A stretch of 39,007 nucleotides of DNA from Hyphomicrobiales bacterium (GTDB lineage: Bacteria; Pseudomonadota; Alphaproteobacteria; Rhizobiales; CAJQND01). The DNA is taken from contig JANQOW010000149.1 of assembly GCA_028285595.1 (NCBI GenBank), positions 1 through 39,007 of the forward strand. The letters run 5' to 3'. Below, piece by piece: positions 16,161 through 24,382 of the stretch; position 1 is the first letter of the stretch; each line of letters begins with the position of its first letter. Below the pieces are notes generated by a model. It was not told where the DNA came from, did not search any database, and saw only the letters and a program-made list of their open reading frames with translations. Position numbers and translations under genes: made by a program.

Positions 16161-16229
16161 CCCCGCGAAAGCGGGGACCCAGAGCGGCACACTCTGATCA
16201 GCTCGGCGTGGATCCCCGCTTTCGCGGGG
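16161..16229. repeat. Pair of inverted REP-like palindromes
   Basis: CCCCGCGAAAGCGGGG (16161-16176) and its exact reverse complement (16214-16229) face each other across 37 bp. Each can fold as a 6-bp stem with a GAAA tetraloop. Flanks are also conserved (GTC-T before, A-CC after). This resembles the dispersed palindromic elements common in alphaproteobacterial intergenic DNA. They sit between two converging genes, so they may also help end transcription. Confidence 0.8.
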
Positions 16230-16232
16230 ATG

Positions 16233-16289
16233 ACGGGGGTAGGCGCGTGTAACGGGGGTGGGCGCGTTTAACGGGGGTAGGCGCGACAA
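16233..16289. repeat. Three tandem copies of a 19-bp repeat
   Basis: The unit ACGGGGGTAGGCGCGTGTA occurs at 16233-16251, 16252-16270 and 16271-16289. The copies differ at one or a few positions (TGGGCGCGTTTA; GCGCGACAA). They are G-rich on the plus strand and adjoin the REP-like pair. Confidence 0.8.
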
Positions 16290-16313
16290 TGGCCCGCGTT
16301 CTTCCAGAGAACG

Positions 16314-17570
16314 CTAGCTCTTCGTATTCACCGCTTCGCTCGAGAACCCCGCAAGCTGCGAATACCCCTTCACCACGCCTTCCAGCTCTTCGTGCGTGGC
16401 CACATCGTGCAGGTTCTCAAAGCCATCCGGCGCCCGGGAGTTTACAAGGTCGATCACCCGCTCAGGCCCGCCCTGCCGGTTGGTGCGCACGATCTCCGCC
16501 GTTGTTTCCAGACGCTCCCCCTCATAGGCCTTCAGAGCCGCCGCCACATCCCCGTTCTCCGCCAGCTTGTCCGCCAAACAGCGCGCATCCAGAATCGCCT
16601 GGGACGCCCCGTTGGAGCCCACCGGATACATGGGATGGGCTGCATCGCCCATCAGGGTCACCCGCCCGAACGACCATTGCGGCACCGGGTCCCGGTCACA
16701 CATGGGATACTCATAGAATGTGCCCGTGGTCTTGATCAGAGCCAGCGGGTCCAGCACATCCAGGGAGAACTTATCTTCCACGAAGGGCAACAGCTCTTCC
16801 AGCTTGCCCTCCCGGCTCCAGTCTTCGCGCCGCGGCGGCGTTGCATTGGCATCGCCCAGTTTGGCAGCCACGGCCCAGTTCATCAGCACCTTGTCCTTGT
16901 CGGCCGTGTCCCGCGAGATCGGATAGAGCACCAGTTTGGCATCCATACCACCGGAGATCACCATGCTTTCCCCGGTCAGAAACGGCGGCCACTCGGTCGC
17001 TCCTCGCCAGAGCATGATGCCGTTCCAGGCCGGCGGACCCTCATCGGGATAGAAGGCGGAACGCACCACGGAATGAATGCCGTCGGCCGCAATCAACACA
17101 TCGCCGCGCACCTGACGTGTCTCGCCGCTGCCGTCTCGGAGGGCAAAGGTTGCGGTGACCCCGTCATCATCCTGTTCAAAGCCGGTCAGCTCGTGCGCCG
17201 GATGGATGTGCCCGGTCCCAATGCGTTCCTTGGCAGCTTCATGGAGCACGCCCTGCAGCTTGCCGCGATGAATGGAAAACTGCGGATATTCCAGCCCGGC
17301 ATGAACGCCCCGCAAGTCGCGCCAGATCTCCTGGCCCACCCTGTTCTGATAGATCAGCTCATAGGTGCGGATGGCCACCCGGTCGAGCGCCTCAAGCAGA
17401 CCCAGATCGTCCAGTTCTTTGATGGCGTGAGGCAATGTGTTGATCCCCACACCCAGCTCGCGGATTTCGCTGGAGCGCTCGAATACCTCGCACGCAATGC
17501 CCTTTTGATGCAGGCTCAAGGCCGCCGCCAGCCCGCCAATACCGCCACCGGCAATCAGAACCTTCATCAC
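16314..17570 (-). CDS. FAD-dependent monooxygenase, PhzS / aromatic-hydroxylase type
   Basis: Group A flavoprotein hydroxylases add one oxygen to an aromatic ring using NAD(P)H. 418 residues. The FAD-binding GxGxxG is VLIAGGGIGGLAAALSL (residues 4-20). The second nucleotide motif is GDVLIAADGIHSVVRSAF (DG motif), and the third GRVTLMGDAAHPMYPVGSNGASQAILDA (GD motif). From memory it aligns well with PhzS of pseudomonads (SSEIRELGVGIN, YPQFSIHRGKLQ, TMWRG-like). AGGAGG sits six bases before the ATG at 17570. It follows the binding-protein gene after a strong hairpin and is likely co-transcribed with it. It may act on the imported compound; salicylate or 3-hydroxybenzoate-type substrates are possible but unproven. 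Confidence 0.9.
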   Translation of the reverse strand: MMKVLIAGGGIGGLAAALSLHQKGIACEVFERSSEIRELGVGINTLPHAIKELDDLGLLEALDRVAIRTYELIYQNRVGQEIWRDLRGVHAGLEYPQFSIHRGKLQGVLHEAAKERIGTGHIHPAHELTGFEQDDDGVTATFALRDGSGETRQVRGDVLIAADGIHSVVRSAFYPDEGPPAWNGIMLWRGATEWPPFLTGESMVISGGMDAKLVLYPISRDTADKDKVLMNWAVAAKLGDANATPPRREDWSREGKLEELLPFVEDKFSLDVLDPLALIKTTGTFYEYPMCDRDPVPQWSFGRVTLMGDAAHPMYPVGSNGASQAILDARCLADKLAENGDVAAALKAYEGERLETTAEIVRTNRQGGPERVIDLVNSRAPDGFENLHDVATHEELEGVVKGYSQLAGFSSEAVNTKS

Positions 17571-17587
17571 TGCCCTCCTAAATGCAA

Positions 17588-17616
17588 ACGGGCGGGAGCT
17601 TTAAGGTCCCGCCCGT
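17588..17616 (-). terminator. Strong hairpin between binding-protein and monooxygenase genes
   Basis: Perfect 10-bp arms ACGGGCGGGA (17588-17597) and TCCCGCCCGT (17607-17616) enclose a 9-base loop. On the minus strand the stem is followed by a TTTGCATTT stretch and then by the ribosome-binding site of the monooxygenase. It probably acts as a partial terminator or 3' stabiliser, raising binding-protein mRNA over downstream mRNA. Confidence 0.75.
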
Positions 17617-17636
17617 CCATCAAACTGTTCGCCAGA

Positions 17637-18830
17637 TTACATGCTGCAATCTTTGGCGTGCGGATCGACGAAGTCCTTCAGAACCACTTGCTTGGTCTTA
17701 TGGGTCCACGCACCATCATCGCCTTTCACCACTTCGCGCAGCACGAAGTTTTGAACGGGGAAGTGGTTGTTGCCATACTTGTACTCACCGCGCACGGACG
17801 CATAGTCGGCCTTCTTCAAAGCGGCGCGGAAGGCATCTTTGTCATCGATCTTGCCGCCCACCGCTTTCACCGCGCTGTCGATTAGGAACATGGTGTCATA
17901 GGCCTGCGCAGCATAGAAGCTCGGATAGCGGTTATGCTCTTTCCGGAAATCGGCCACAAAGCGCTTGTTCTGCTCGTTCTCGAAATCCACGTTCCAATGC
18001 ATGGTGTCGATGGAACCGATCACCGCTTCCATGTTGGCGGCCTGGAACTTCGGCAACGAGATACCGTCCACGGTGAACACGGTGAAGAGTTTCATGTTGT
18101 CGCGCAATCCAGCCTGACCGAACTGCTTGATGAAGGCACCGCCAGCCTTGCCCGGATAGAAGGCAAACATGGCTTCTGCACCAGAGGCTTTGGCTTTTGC
18201 GAGCTCAGCCTGGAAATCCAGCTGTGCGTCCTTGCCCCACTTGGTGAAGTCCTTGCCTTTGATATCGCCCTTAAAGGTGCGCTCCACGCCCGTGGCCATG
18301 TCCTTACCGGCTGCATAGTTGGGCGCCATAATGTAGATCGACTTCACGCCTTCAGCGTTCAACACCTCACCCAGTGCCATGGGCACGGTGTCGTTCTGCC
18401 AGGAGTTGTTGAAGAAGTTCTCGTGGCACAGCTTGCCGGCCATCTTGGAGTGGCCCGCATTGGCGCTGATGAAAAACTTACCGGCGTCCAGAATAGTCTT
18501 CTGGGTGGCCAACAGCACGTGGCTCCAGATCACGCCCGTGACCACATCCACATCATGCTGCTTCACCAGCTTGTCGGCCGCCTGTTTACCCACAGCCGGG
18601 TTCACGCTGTCATCTTCCACATGCAGCTCAACCGGCAAGCCGCCAAGCTTGTTGTCCAGATGTTTGAGTGCCAGATTGAAGCCGTTCATTTGCTCCTGGC
18701 CCAAGACCACCGGGCCTTTAGCCAGGGTCGTGATGATGCCAACTTTGATCTTGTCGGCCGCCAGAGCACCCGTGGTGCTCATCAGTGCTGCCGTAAGCGC
18801 GCCGGCCAGAATTTTGCTGAATTTACGCAA
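17637..18830 (-). CDS. Periplasmic substrate-binding protein of a Liv-type ABC transporter
   Basis: 397 residues. A signal peptide (MRKFSKILAGALTAALMST...ALA, cut before ADKIKVG) is followed by a type I periplasmic binding fold of the Peripla_BP_6/LivK kind: KVGIITTLAKGPVVLGQEQMNGFNLAL and DSVNPAVGKQAADKLV. The start is TTG (18830), supported by GGGAG eight bases upstream; there is no better ATG. It is probably the binding partner of LivHMGF (9-15 kb side), since that cluster lacks its own. Relatives bind amino acids, amides or aromatic acids; the ligand here cannot be read off. The final CSM gives one C-terminal cysteine. Confidence 0.92.
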   Translation of the reverse strand: MRKFSKILAGALTAALMSTTGALAADKIKVGIITTLAKGPVVLGQEQMNGFNLALKHLDNKLGGLPVELHVEDDSVNPAVGKQAADKLVKQHDVDVVTGVIWSHVLLATQKTILDAGKFFISANAGHSKMAGKLCHENFFNNSWQNDTVPMALGEVLNAEGVKSIYIMAPNYAAGKDMATGVERTFKGDIKGKDFTKWGKDAQLDFQAELAKAKASGAEAMFAFYPGKAGGAFIKQFGQAGLRDNMKLFTVFTVDGISLPKFQAANMEAVIGSIDTMHWNVDFENEQNKRFVADFRKEHNRYPSFYAAQAYDTMFLIDSAVKAVGGKIDDKDAFRAALKKADYASVRGEYKYGNNHFPVQNFVLREVVKGDDGAWTHKTKQVVLKDFVDPHAKDCSM

Positions 18831-19105
18831 AGGTCTTACTCCCTATTTGCCTCTCGTTTGAGAGAGAATTATGCAATCCCCACCCGGTGTTGGGTTCTCC
18901 ATTCGCCGTGAAGCGCCAAGCGCCCCAGCAGGCTTCTGGCCAGCAAGAAACGCCATTGGCATGGCAAGGTCAAGCCCTGAAGCGGACGATTGCCCTCGGA
19001 GTGTTAACGGCGCCTGTTTGCGAGCCCCTCCAAAAGCAGCGGACCATGGCGCAAACCTGACCGCACGCCGAGAACGTCCCGGCTGTCTGAGGGATGCGGG
19101 AAGAC
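18831..19105. other. Intergenic region between the Liv binding-protein start and fdwA end
   Basis: No supported gene. A small hairpin CTCTC-GTTT-GAGAG (18851-18864) sits about 20 bases upstream of the TTG start of the binding protein. No strong terminator is visible after fdwA. An open plus-strand frame here has no family resemblance and overlaps fdwA antisense. Confidence 0.4.
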
Positions 19106-21886
19106 CTACTCCGCCGCTTCGGTCACCTTTAGAGGTTCAACCCGCGCCGCGCAGAACTTGAACTCCGGGATCTTGCCAAACGGGTCCAGCACCGGATTGG
19201 TGAGCAGGTTGGCAGCCGCTTCCACATAGGCAAACGGCAAAAACACAACCCCATCAGGAATGCCGCCCGTTGCCCGTGCCGCCAGCTCAATGGTGCCGCG
19301 GCGGGTCTCCACGCGAACAAAGTCTCCGGCTTCAAGGCCGAACCTTGCCATATCGGCCGGACTCATCTGAGCCGTCGGGGCTGGCTCAATCGCATCCAGA
19401 GCGCTGGCCCGGCGGGTCATCGAACCGGTGTGCCAATGCTCAAGCTGACGTCCGGTGGTGAGCACGAAGGGGTACTCCTCATCCGGCTGTTCGTCGGGGG
19501 GAATAACCTCGGCTGGAACAAACTTGCCGGTGCCGTCCGCTGTGGGGAACCGGTCTCCGAAGACAATGTCCTCACCCGGCTGATCAGGACCAAGGCACGG
19601 ATAGGTCACCGCGCTCTCCACCATCAGCCGGTCCCAGGTGATGTTGTCGAGCGACGGCATCGCCTCTTTCATCTCGGCAAAAATGTCTGCTGGGCCATCA
19701 TAAGACCAATCCAGACCGATGCGATTGGCCAGCTCCTGGGTGATCCACCAGTCAGGCCGCGCATCGCCCGGCGCATCGATGGCCTTGCGGCCCATTTGCA
19801 CCGTCCGGTTGGTATTGGAGACCGTGCCGTCCTTTTCCGGCCAGGCGGTGGCCGGCAGGATCACGTCGGCAAACATAGCGGTTTCCGTCAGGAAGATGTC
19901 CTGGACCACCAGATGGTCGAGCTTGGCCAGGGCTTCGCGGGCATGCCCGGCATCAGGATCCGACATGGCCGGGTTCTCGCCCAAGACATACATTCCGGTA
20001 ATGTCGCCCTCATGGACCGCGTCCATGATCTCCACCACCGTCAATCCGGGTTCGGGATCAAGCTTGGTTTCCCAAAGCTCTTCGAACTTGTTGAGATTCT
20101 GGCTTTCGCCCACCTTGGCATAGTCCGGGAACACCATTGGGATAAGCCCGGCATCAGATGCCCCTTGCACATTGTTCTGGCCGCGAAGCGGATGAAGGCC
20201 GGTCCCTTTACGCCCGACCTGACCGCACATCAGGGCCAGAGAGATCAGACAGCGCGCATTGTCCGTGCCGTGCACGTGCTGCGAAACACCCATGCCCCAG
20301 AAGATGATGGCCGCTTCAGCGCGGGCATAGGTGCGCGCCACATCGCGCAACACATCAGGCTCGATGCCACAAATCTTGGACATCTTCTCCGGGGTGTAAT
20401 CGGCCAGGTGCGCTTTGAGCTTCTCAAATCCGTCCGTGTGAGCCTGGATGTACTGCGTGTCGTAGAGCTCTTCTTCCACGATCACATTCATCATGGCATT
20501 GAGCATGGAGACATCGCCGCCCGGCTTGAACTGCAGCATGTGGGTGGCGTGTTTTGAGAGATCATGGCCCCTGGGGTCCATCAGGATCAGCTTGGCGCCT
20601 CGCTTGGCCGCCTGCTTGAAGTACGTGGCCGCCACCGGGTGGTTGCCGGTGGGATTGGCGCCAATAACGATGATCACATCACTGTCGCGCACAGCCGTGA
20701 ACGGGGCGGTCACCGCGCCTGAACCGATGGTTTCCATGAGCGCGGCCACCGATGAGGCGTGGCACAGCCGGGTGCAATGGTCCACATTGTTGGAGCCAAA
20801 ACCGGTGCGCACCAGCTTCTGGAAGATATAGGCCTCTTCATTGGAGCACTTGGCAGATCCAAAACCGGCCAGCGCTTTGCGGCCCGTACCTTTGCCCTCA
20901 CCGTCGCGGATGGTTTTCAGTCCGTTGGCCGCCAGTTCCAAAGCCTCTTCCCAGGTGGCTTCCCGGAAGTTTTCCAACGGCTTGGTCGGGTCCATATCCG
21001 GATGAGCGCTCTTGGGAACGCCCTCCTTGCGGATCAGCGGCTTGGTCAGGCGCTCCGGCGAGGCCACATAATCAAAGCCAAACCGGCCCTTCACGCAAAG
21101 CCGGTTTTCGTTGGCCGGCCCGCCGCGGCCTTCCACCCACGCAATCTTGCCCTCACGCAGCTTGTAGGTGATTTGGCAGCCCACACCGCAATAGGGGCAC
21201 ACCGAGTTAACTTCATCATCGGATGTGCGCGCACCGCGCCCGTCTTCATCTACGATCGAAGCCGGCATCAATGCGCCTGTGGGACAGGCCTGCACGCATT
21301 CACCGCACGCCACGCAGGTTGACTGACCCATGGGGTCGTCGAAATCAAAGACGATCTTTTCTTCAGCGCCCCGTCCCGCCATTCCGATCACGTCGTTCAC
21401 CTGGACTTCACGGCACGCGCGCACGCACAGATTACAATGAATGCACGCATCCAGGTTGACCCGCATGGCCGGGTGGGAGCTGTCGGGCGCCGGGGCCGCC
21501 CGCTGAGGGAAACGACTGGCATCGACGCCCATCGCATTCGCCCAAGACCAAAACGAAGATACGGCATCATGGGCATCTTCTTGGGCCGGCTGGTCGGCCA
21601 TCAGAAGCTCAAACACCATATCGCGAGACTTCTTGGCGCGCTCGGTCTCCGACTTCACCACCATGCCTTCCGATGGAGTCCGGATACAGGAGGCGGCCAG
21701 GGTGCGCTCGCCGTCGATCTCCACCATGCAGGCCCGGCAGTTGCCATCGGCGCGGTAGCCCGCTGCATCTTTCCAGCACAGGTGCGGAATGTCGGTTCCG
21801 GTGCGCTTGGCCACCTGCCAGATGGTCTCACCAGGTTCAGCAACAACGTCCTCACCGTTCAGGGAAAAGGTGATTTTGCCGGTCAT
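19106..21886 (-). CDS. fdwA: NAD-dependent formate dehydrogenase alpha subunit (FDH1/FdwA type)
   Basis: Oxidises formate to CO2 at a bis-molybdopterin Mo or W centre in the cytoplasm. 926 residues. Domains in order: an N-terminal [2Fe-2S] plant-type ferredoxin domain (C37, C50, C53, C67); two [4Fe-4S] clusters (C148/151/154/158 and C191/194/197/201); a further [4Fe-4S] at the molybdopterin domain (C230, C233, C237, C264); then the catalytic domain. The active-site residue is Cys (C375 followed by His376 in TRLCHASS), at the position of selenocysteine in E. coli FdhF. The start overlaps the fdwB stop by ATGA. The two-subunit layout matches the tungsten FDH1 of Methylobacterium, so W is possible. 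No fdhD or fdsCD is adjacent. Confidence 0.93.
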   Translation of the reverse strand: MTGKITFSLNGEDVVAEPGETIWQVAKRTGTDIPHLCWKDAAGYRADGNCRACMVEIDGERTLAASCIRTPSEGMVVKSETERAKKSRDMVFELLMADQPAQEDAHDAVSSFWSWANAMGVDASRFPQRAAPAPDSSHPAMRVNLDACIHCNLCVRACREVQVNDVIGMAGRGAEEKIVFDFDDPMGQSTCVACGECVQACPTGALMPASIVDEDGRGARTSDDEVNSVCPYCGVGCQITYKLREGKIAWVEGRGGPANENRLCVKGRFGFDYVASPERLTKPLIRKEGVPKSAHPDMDPTKPLENFREATWEEALELAANGLKTIRDGEGKGTGRKALAGFGSAKCSNEEAYIFQKLVRTGFGSNNVDHCTRLCHASSVAALMETIGSGAVTAPFTAVRDSDVIIVIGANPTGNHPVAATYFKQAAKRGAKLILMDPRGHDLSKHATHMLQFKPGGDVSMLNAMMNVIVEEELYDTQYIQAHTDGFEKLKAHLADYTPEKMSKICGIEPDVLRDVARTYARAEAAIIFWGMGVSQHVHGTDNARCLISLALMCGQVGRKGTGLHPLRGQNNVQGASDAGLIPMVFPDYAKVGESQNLNKFEELWETKLDPEPGLTVVEIMDAVHEGDITGMYVLGENPAMSDPDAGHAREALAKLDHLVVQDIFLTETAMFADVILPATAWPEKDGTVSNTNRTVQMGRKAIDAPGDARPDWWITQELANRIGLDWSYDGPADIFAEMKEAMPSLDNITWDRLMVESAVTYPCLGPDQPGEDIVFGDRFPTADGTGKFVPAEVIPPDEQPDEEYPFVLTTGRQLEHWHTGSMTRRASALDAIEPAPTAQMSPADMARFGLEAGDFVRVETRRGTIELAARATGGIPDGVVFLPFAYVEAAANLLTNPVLDPFGKIPEFKFCAARVEPLKVTEAAE

Positions 21887-23604
21887 TTGTCAAACTCCTC
21901 GGGGAAGAATTTCATCACCGTCAGAATGGGGTTGGGCGCCGCTTGGCCGAGGCCACAGATGGAGGCATCCATCATGGCTCCGGAAAGCTCGGTCAGGAGC
22001 TCCTGATCCCAATCGCCGCCTTTCATGATTTTCGTGGCCTTTTCGCACCCCACACGGCATGGGGTGCATTGGCCGCAACTCTCATCTTCAAAAAAGTGCA
22101 GAAGGTTCAGCGCGGCATCGCGCATATCGTCCTGATCGGACATCACGACGACGGCGTGGGAGCCGACCAGACAGCCAAGCTCAGCCAGTGGACCGCCAAA
22201 GTCCAAGGGCACATCGCCTTTGGAGGCGGGCAAAATCCCGCCAGACGCACCACCCGGCAGATAGCCTTTGAACGTGTGGCCTTCCAGCATGCCGCCGCAA
22301 TAGTCATTGATGAGCTCGTTCACCGTAACCCCGGCTGGCGCCAGAACCACGCCAGGCTTCTTCACGCGTCCTGACACAGAATAAGAGCGCGCACCCTTGT
22401 GGCCCTCTTTGCCTTGGGAGGCGAACCATTCAGCGCCTTTTTCCAGGATGGCGGGCATCCAATAGACCGTCTCCACATTGTGCACCAGCGTGGGGCGTCC
22501 GAAGACACCCACCTTCGCCACAAACGGCGGACGATGCCGTGGCAACCCGCGCTTGCCCTCGATGGATTCGATCATGGCGCTTTCTTCGCCGCAGATATAG
22601 GCGCCGGCGCCGCGCCGCAGTTCCACATAGCCGGGTTCTACAATGCCGGCCTCTTCAATGGCCCTGATCTCATCGGCAAGGATTTTGAGCACGGTCGGGT
22701 ACTCGTCGCGCATGTAGATGTAGACCCGCGCAGCCTCCACCCCCCAGGCGCCGATCAGCATGCCTTCGAGAAACTGGTGCGGCCGGGTCTCCAGGTAGTG
22801 CCGGTCTTTGAACGTGCCGGGTTCGCCCTCATCGCCATTGATGCACATGTAGCGCGGACCCTGCTCCATGCGCACGAACTTCCACTTTTGACCGGAGGGA
22901 AAGCCCGCGCCGCCAAGGCCCCTGAGGCCGGCGTCCAGCAGCTCTTCAATGACAGCGTCGGGCGTCTTCTCGCCGGCCCGGCAGGCCTCCAGACATGTGT
23001 AGCCACCTTCCGCTTTGTACTCATCAAGGCTCTGATAGGGGGCCACGTGAGGTTTCACGTCCCGGGTCTCAGCGGCGGCCAGAAGGCTCTCCGTTGTCAC
23101 ATGGTCCAGATAATTCTTACCCACCGCAGCAGCGGGAGCGCAGTGGCAACGGCCCATGCAGGGTGCTTTCAGCACGCGTACATCCTTGCCCGCTTTCTGT
23201 TTCAACTCGGCAATCAGCTCTTCCGACCCGGCCAGGGCACAGGACAAGGAATCGCACACGCGAATGGTCACTTCAGCCGGCGCCTCCTCGCCCTCTTTCA
23301 CCACGTCAAAATGATCGTAGAAGGTGGCGACCTCATAAACCTCAGCCATGGGGATGCCCATGTGCTTGGCCAGGGCGGCCATATGGGCGGCCGAAAGGTG
23401 ACCATATCTGTCCTGGATCACGTGCAGATACTCAATCAGATGATCCCGTTGAACCGGGCGGTCGCCCAGTAGAGCGGTCACCTCATCAAGCGCGCTTTGA
23501 TCCACCTGCCGGCCCTTGGGAAAGCCCCGGGGTTTGCGCTTTTCACCCTTGCCGCGGCCAGGGCGGAACGGCTTGAATTCAGAACTGGGATGATGCGTGT
23601 TCAT
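21883..23604 (-). CDS. fdwB: Formate dehydrogenase beta subunit, NuoE-NuoF fusion (FdwB type)
   Basis: Diaphorase subunit passing electrons from FdwA to NAD+. 573 residues. The NuoE-like N-terminal part (about 35-175) has [2Fe-2S] ligands C117, C122, C149 and C153. The NuoF-like part carries GLRGLGGAGFPSGQKW (FMN site, about 227-241), NGDEGEPGTFKDR (NADH/FMN) and GAGAYICGEESAMIESIEG. A C-terminal [4Fe-4S] cluster has ESCGQCTPCRVG and a later Cys in SICGLGQ. In many bacteria these parts are two genes (fdsG, fdsB); here they are fused as in Methylobacterium Fdh1B. It is the first gene of the operon, with a 14-bp palindrome 34 bp upstream. This supports formate as an energy source or product of C1 metabolism. 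Confidence 0.93.
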   Translation of the reverse strand: MNTHHPSSEFKPFRPGRGKGEKRKPRGFPKGRQVDQSALDEVTALLGDRPVQRDHLIEYLHVIQDRYGHLSAAHMAALAKHMGIPMAEVYEVATFYDHFDVVKEGEEAPAEVTIRVCDSLSCALAGSEELIAELKQKAGKDVRVLKAPCMGRCHCAPAAAVGKNYLDHVTTESLLAAAETRDVKPHVAPYQSLDEYKAEGGYTCLEACRAGEKTPDAVIEELLDAGLRGLGGAGFPSGQKWKFVRMEQGPRYMCINGDEGEPGTFKDRHYLETRPHQFLEGMLIGAWGVEAARVYIYMRDEYPTVLKILADEIRAIEEAGIVEPGYVELRRGAGAYICGEESAMIESIEGKRGLPRHRPPFVAKVGVFGRPTLVHNVETVYWMPAILEKGAEWFASQGKEGHKGARSYSVSGRVKKPGVVLAPAGVTVNELINDYCGGMLEGHTFKGYLPGGASGGILPASKGDVPLDFGGPLAELGCLVGSHAVVVMSDQDDMRDAALNLLHFFEDESCGQCTPCRVGCEKATKIMKGGDWDQELLTELSGAMMDASICGLGQAAPNPILTVMKFFPEEFDK

Positions 23605-23637
23605 AAGCGGTCCAAAAGGCTTTTCTCATCACTGGTG

Positions 23638-23651
23638 TGTGGTATACCACA
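23638..23651. promoter_or_regulatory. Perfect palindrome upstream of fdwB
   Basis: TGTGGTATACCACA is a perfect 14-bp palindrome located 34-47 bp before the fdwB start. The core GGTATACC resembles operators of FCD-class GntR regulators, differing by two bases of spacing from the GntR site at 3546-3561. No regulator is adjacent. Confidence 0.6.
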
Positions 23652-23795
23652 GAAATACGTCAATGAAACCAGCGATCCGATTGATTGTTTCTGTTAGACG
23701 ATAGGCGAAAATCGAGCGAGCAGCCTCGCCCTTTTGCGGCGAAAAGCTGTAATTAGCGACCAATCTGCTGGCAGGCAATGGTCAGGATCAGCAAA

Positions 23796-24029
23796 ATGAA
23801 CACAAGCATGTCAGTCATTCTCGACACCCGAGGCCTAAAATGCCCCTTGCCGGTGTTGAAAGCCCGCAAGAGCTTGAAGTCGCTAAAACCGGGCGAGGTC
23901 CTCACGGTTGAGGCCACTGACCCCATGGCGGTGATTGATTTTCCCCATTTCTGCCAAGAAAGCGGCCATGAGCTGGTCAGCCAGGCCCAAGAGGGCGAGC
24001 TTTACATTTTCAAGATCCAAAAGCGCTGA
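23796..24029 (+). CDS. TusA/SirA-family sulfur carrier protein
   Basis: About 77 residues from the ATG at 23796, which has AGGA eight bases upstream; an earlier in-frame ATG at 23778 is less well placed. The family motif is RGLKCPLPVLKARKSL, with the CPxP cysteine that carries persulfide sulfur. The C-terminal EATDPMAVIDFPHFCQESGHELV is also typical. TusA-like proteins give sulfur to tRNA thiolation, molybdenum cofactor enzymes or dissimilatory sulfur pathways. It is divergent from the formate dehydrogenase operon, whose enzyme class needs a sulfido ligand on its metal, but a functional link is only a suggestion. Confidence 0.88.
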   Translation: MNTSMSVILDTRGLKCPLPVLKARKSLKSLKPGEVLTVEATDPMAVIDFPHFCQESGHELVSQAQEGELYIFKIQKR

Positions 24030-24031
24030 GA

Positions 24032-24382
24032 TCAGCTCAGGCCAAGCCCGGCCTGCACGTCTGCGGTCCAGCCAACCGAGGCACCTCCGGAAGCTTCGAT
24101 CACCGGACGTTTCATCAAGGTCGGATGCTCGGCCATCAGCGCAACCGCCTTGGCTTCATCCACATCCACTTTGTCCTGCTCCGCCAACCCGCGCCAAGTG
24201 GCCGATTTTGTGTTGAGCAAGGGCTGCCAGCCGAGCGCCTTGGCCCAGGCGGCGATCTGATCGTGGCTGACACCATCAGCCCGCACATCCACAAACTCAT
24301 GCGCGATCCCCGCCGCCGACAAGGCCTTCAGCGCCTTGCGGCAGGTATCACAGTTTTTCAAACCATAAAGTTTCACGCTCAT
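24032..24382 (-). CDS. ArsC/Spx-family thioredoxin-fold protein (YffB-like)
   Basis: 116 residues. It begins VKLYGLKNCDTCRKALKAL, where the CxxC at the start of the first helix marks the Spx/YffB branch of the arsenate-reductase family. The C-terminal LMAEHPTLMKRPVIE is the conserved ArsC/Spx segment with the cis-Pro and Arg. YffB-type members are thought to be glutathione-dependent thiol reductases; arsenate reduction is not implied. The start overlaps the stop of the COG0523 GTPase by four bases, so it is the last gene of a D,D-carboxypeptidase-GTPase-ArsC unit. Confidence 0.9.
   Translation of the reverse strand: MSVKLYGLKNCDTCRKALKALSAAGIAHEFVDVRADGVSHDQIAAWAKALGWQPLLNTKSATWRGLAEQDKVDVDEAKAVALMAEHPTLMKRPVIEASGGASVGWTADVQAGLGLS

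Noticed and set aside
16161..16229. Short palindromes considered as a CRISPR array
   Set aside because: Only two copies in opposite orientation and no regular spacers or cas genes; it fits a REP-like pair.
16392..17885. 497-codon plus-strand frame opposite the monooxygenase and binding protein
   Set aside because: An antisense shadow of two well-supported minus-strand genes; no recognisable domain or ribosome-binding site.
18871..19161. 96-codon plus-strand frame after the Liv binding-protein promoter
   Set aside because: No family, no ribosome-binding site, composition of non-coding DNA, and its end overlaps fdwA antisense.
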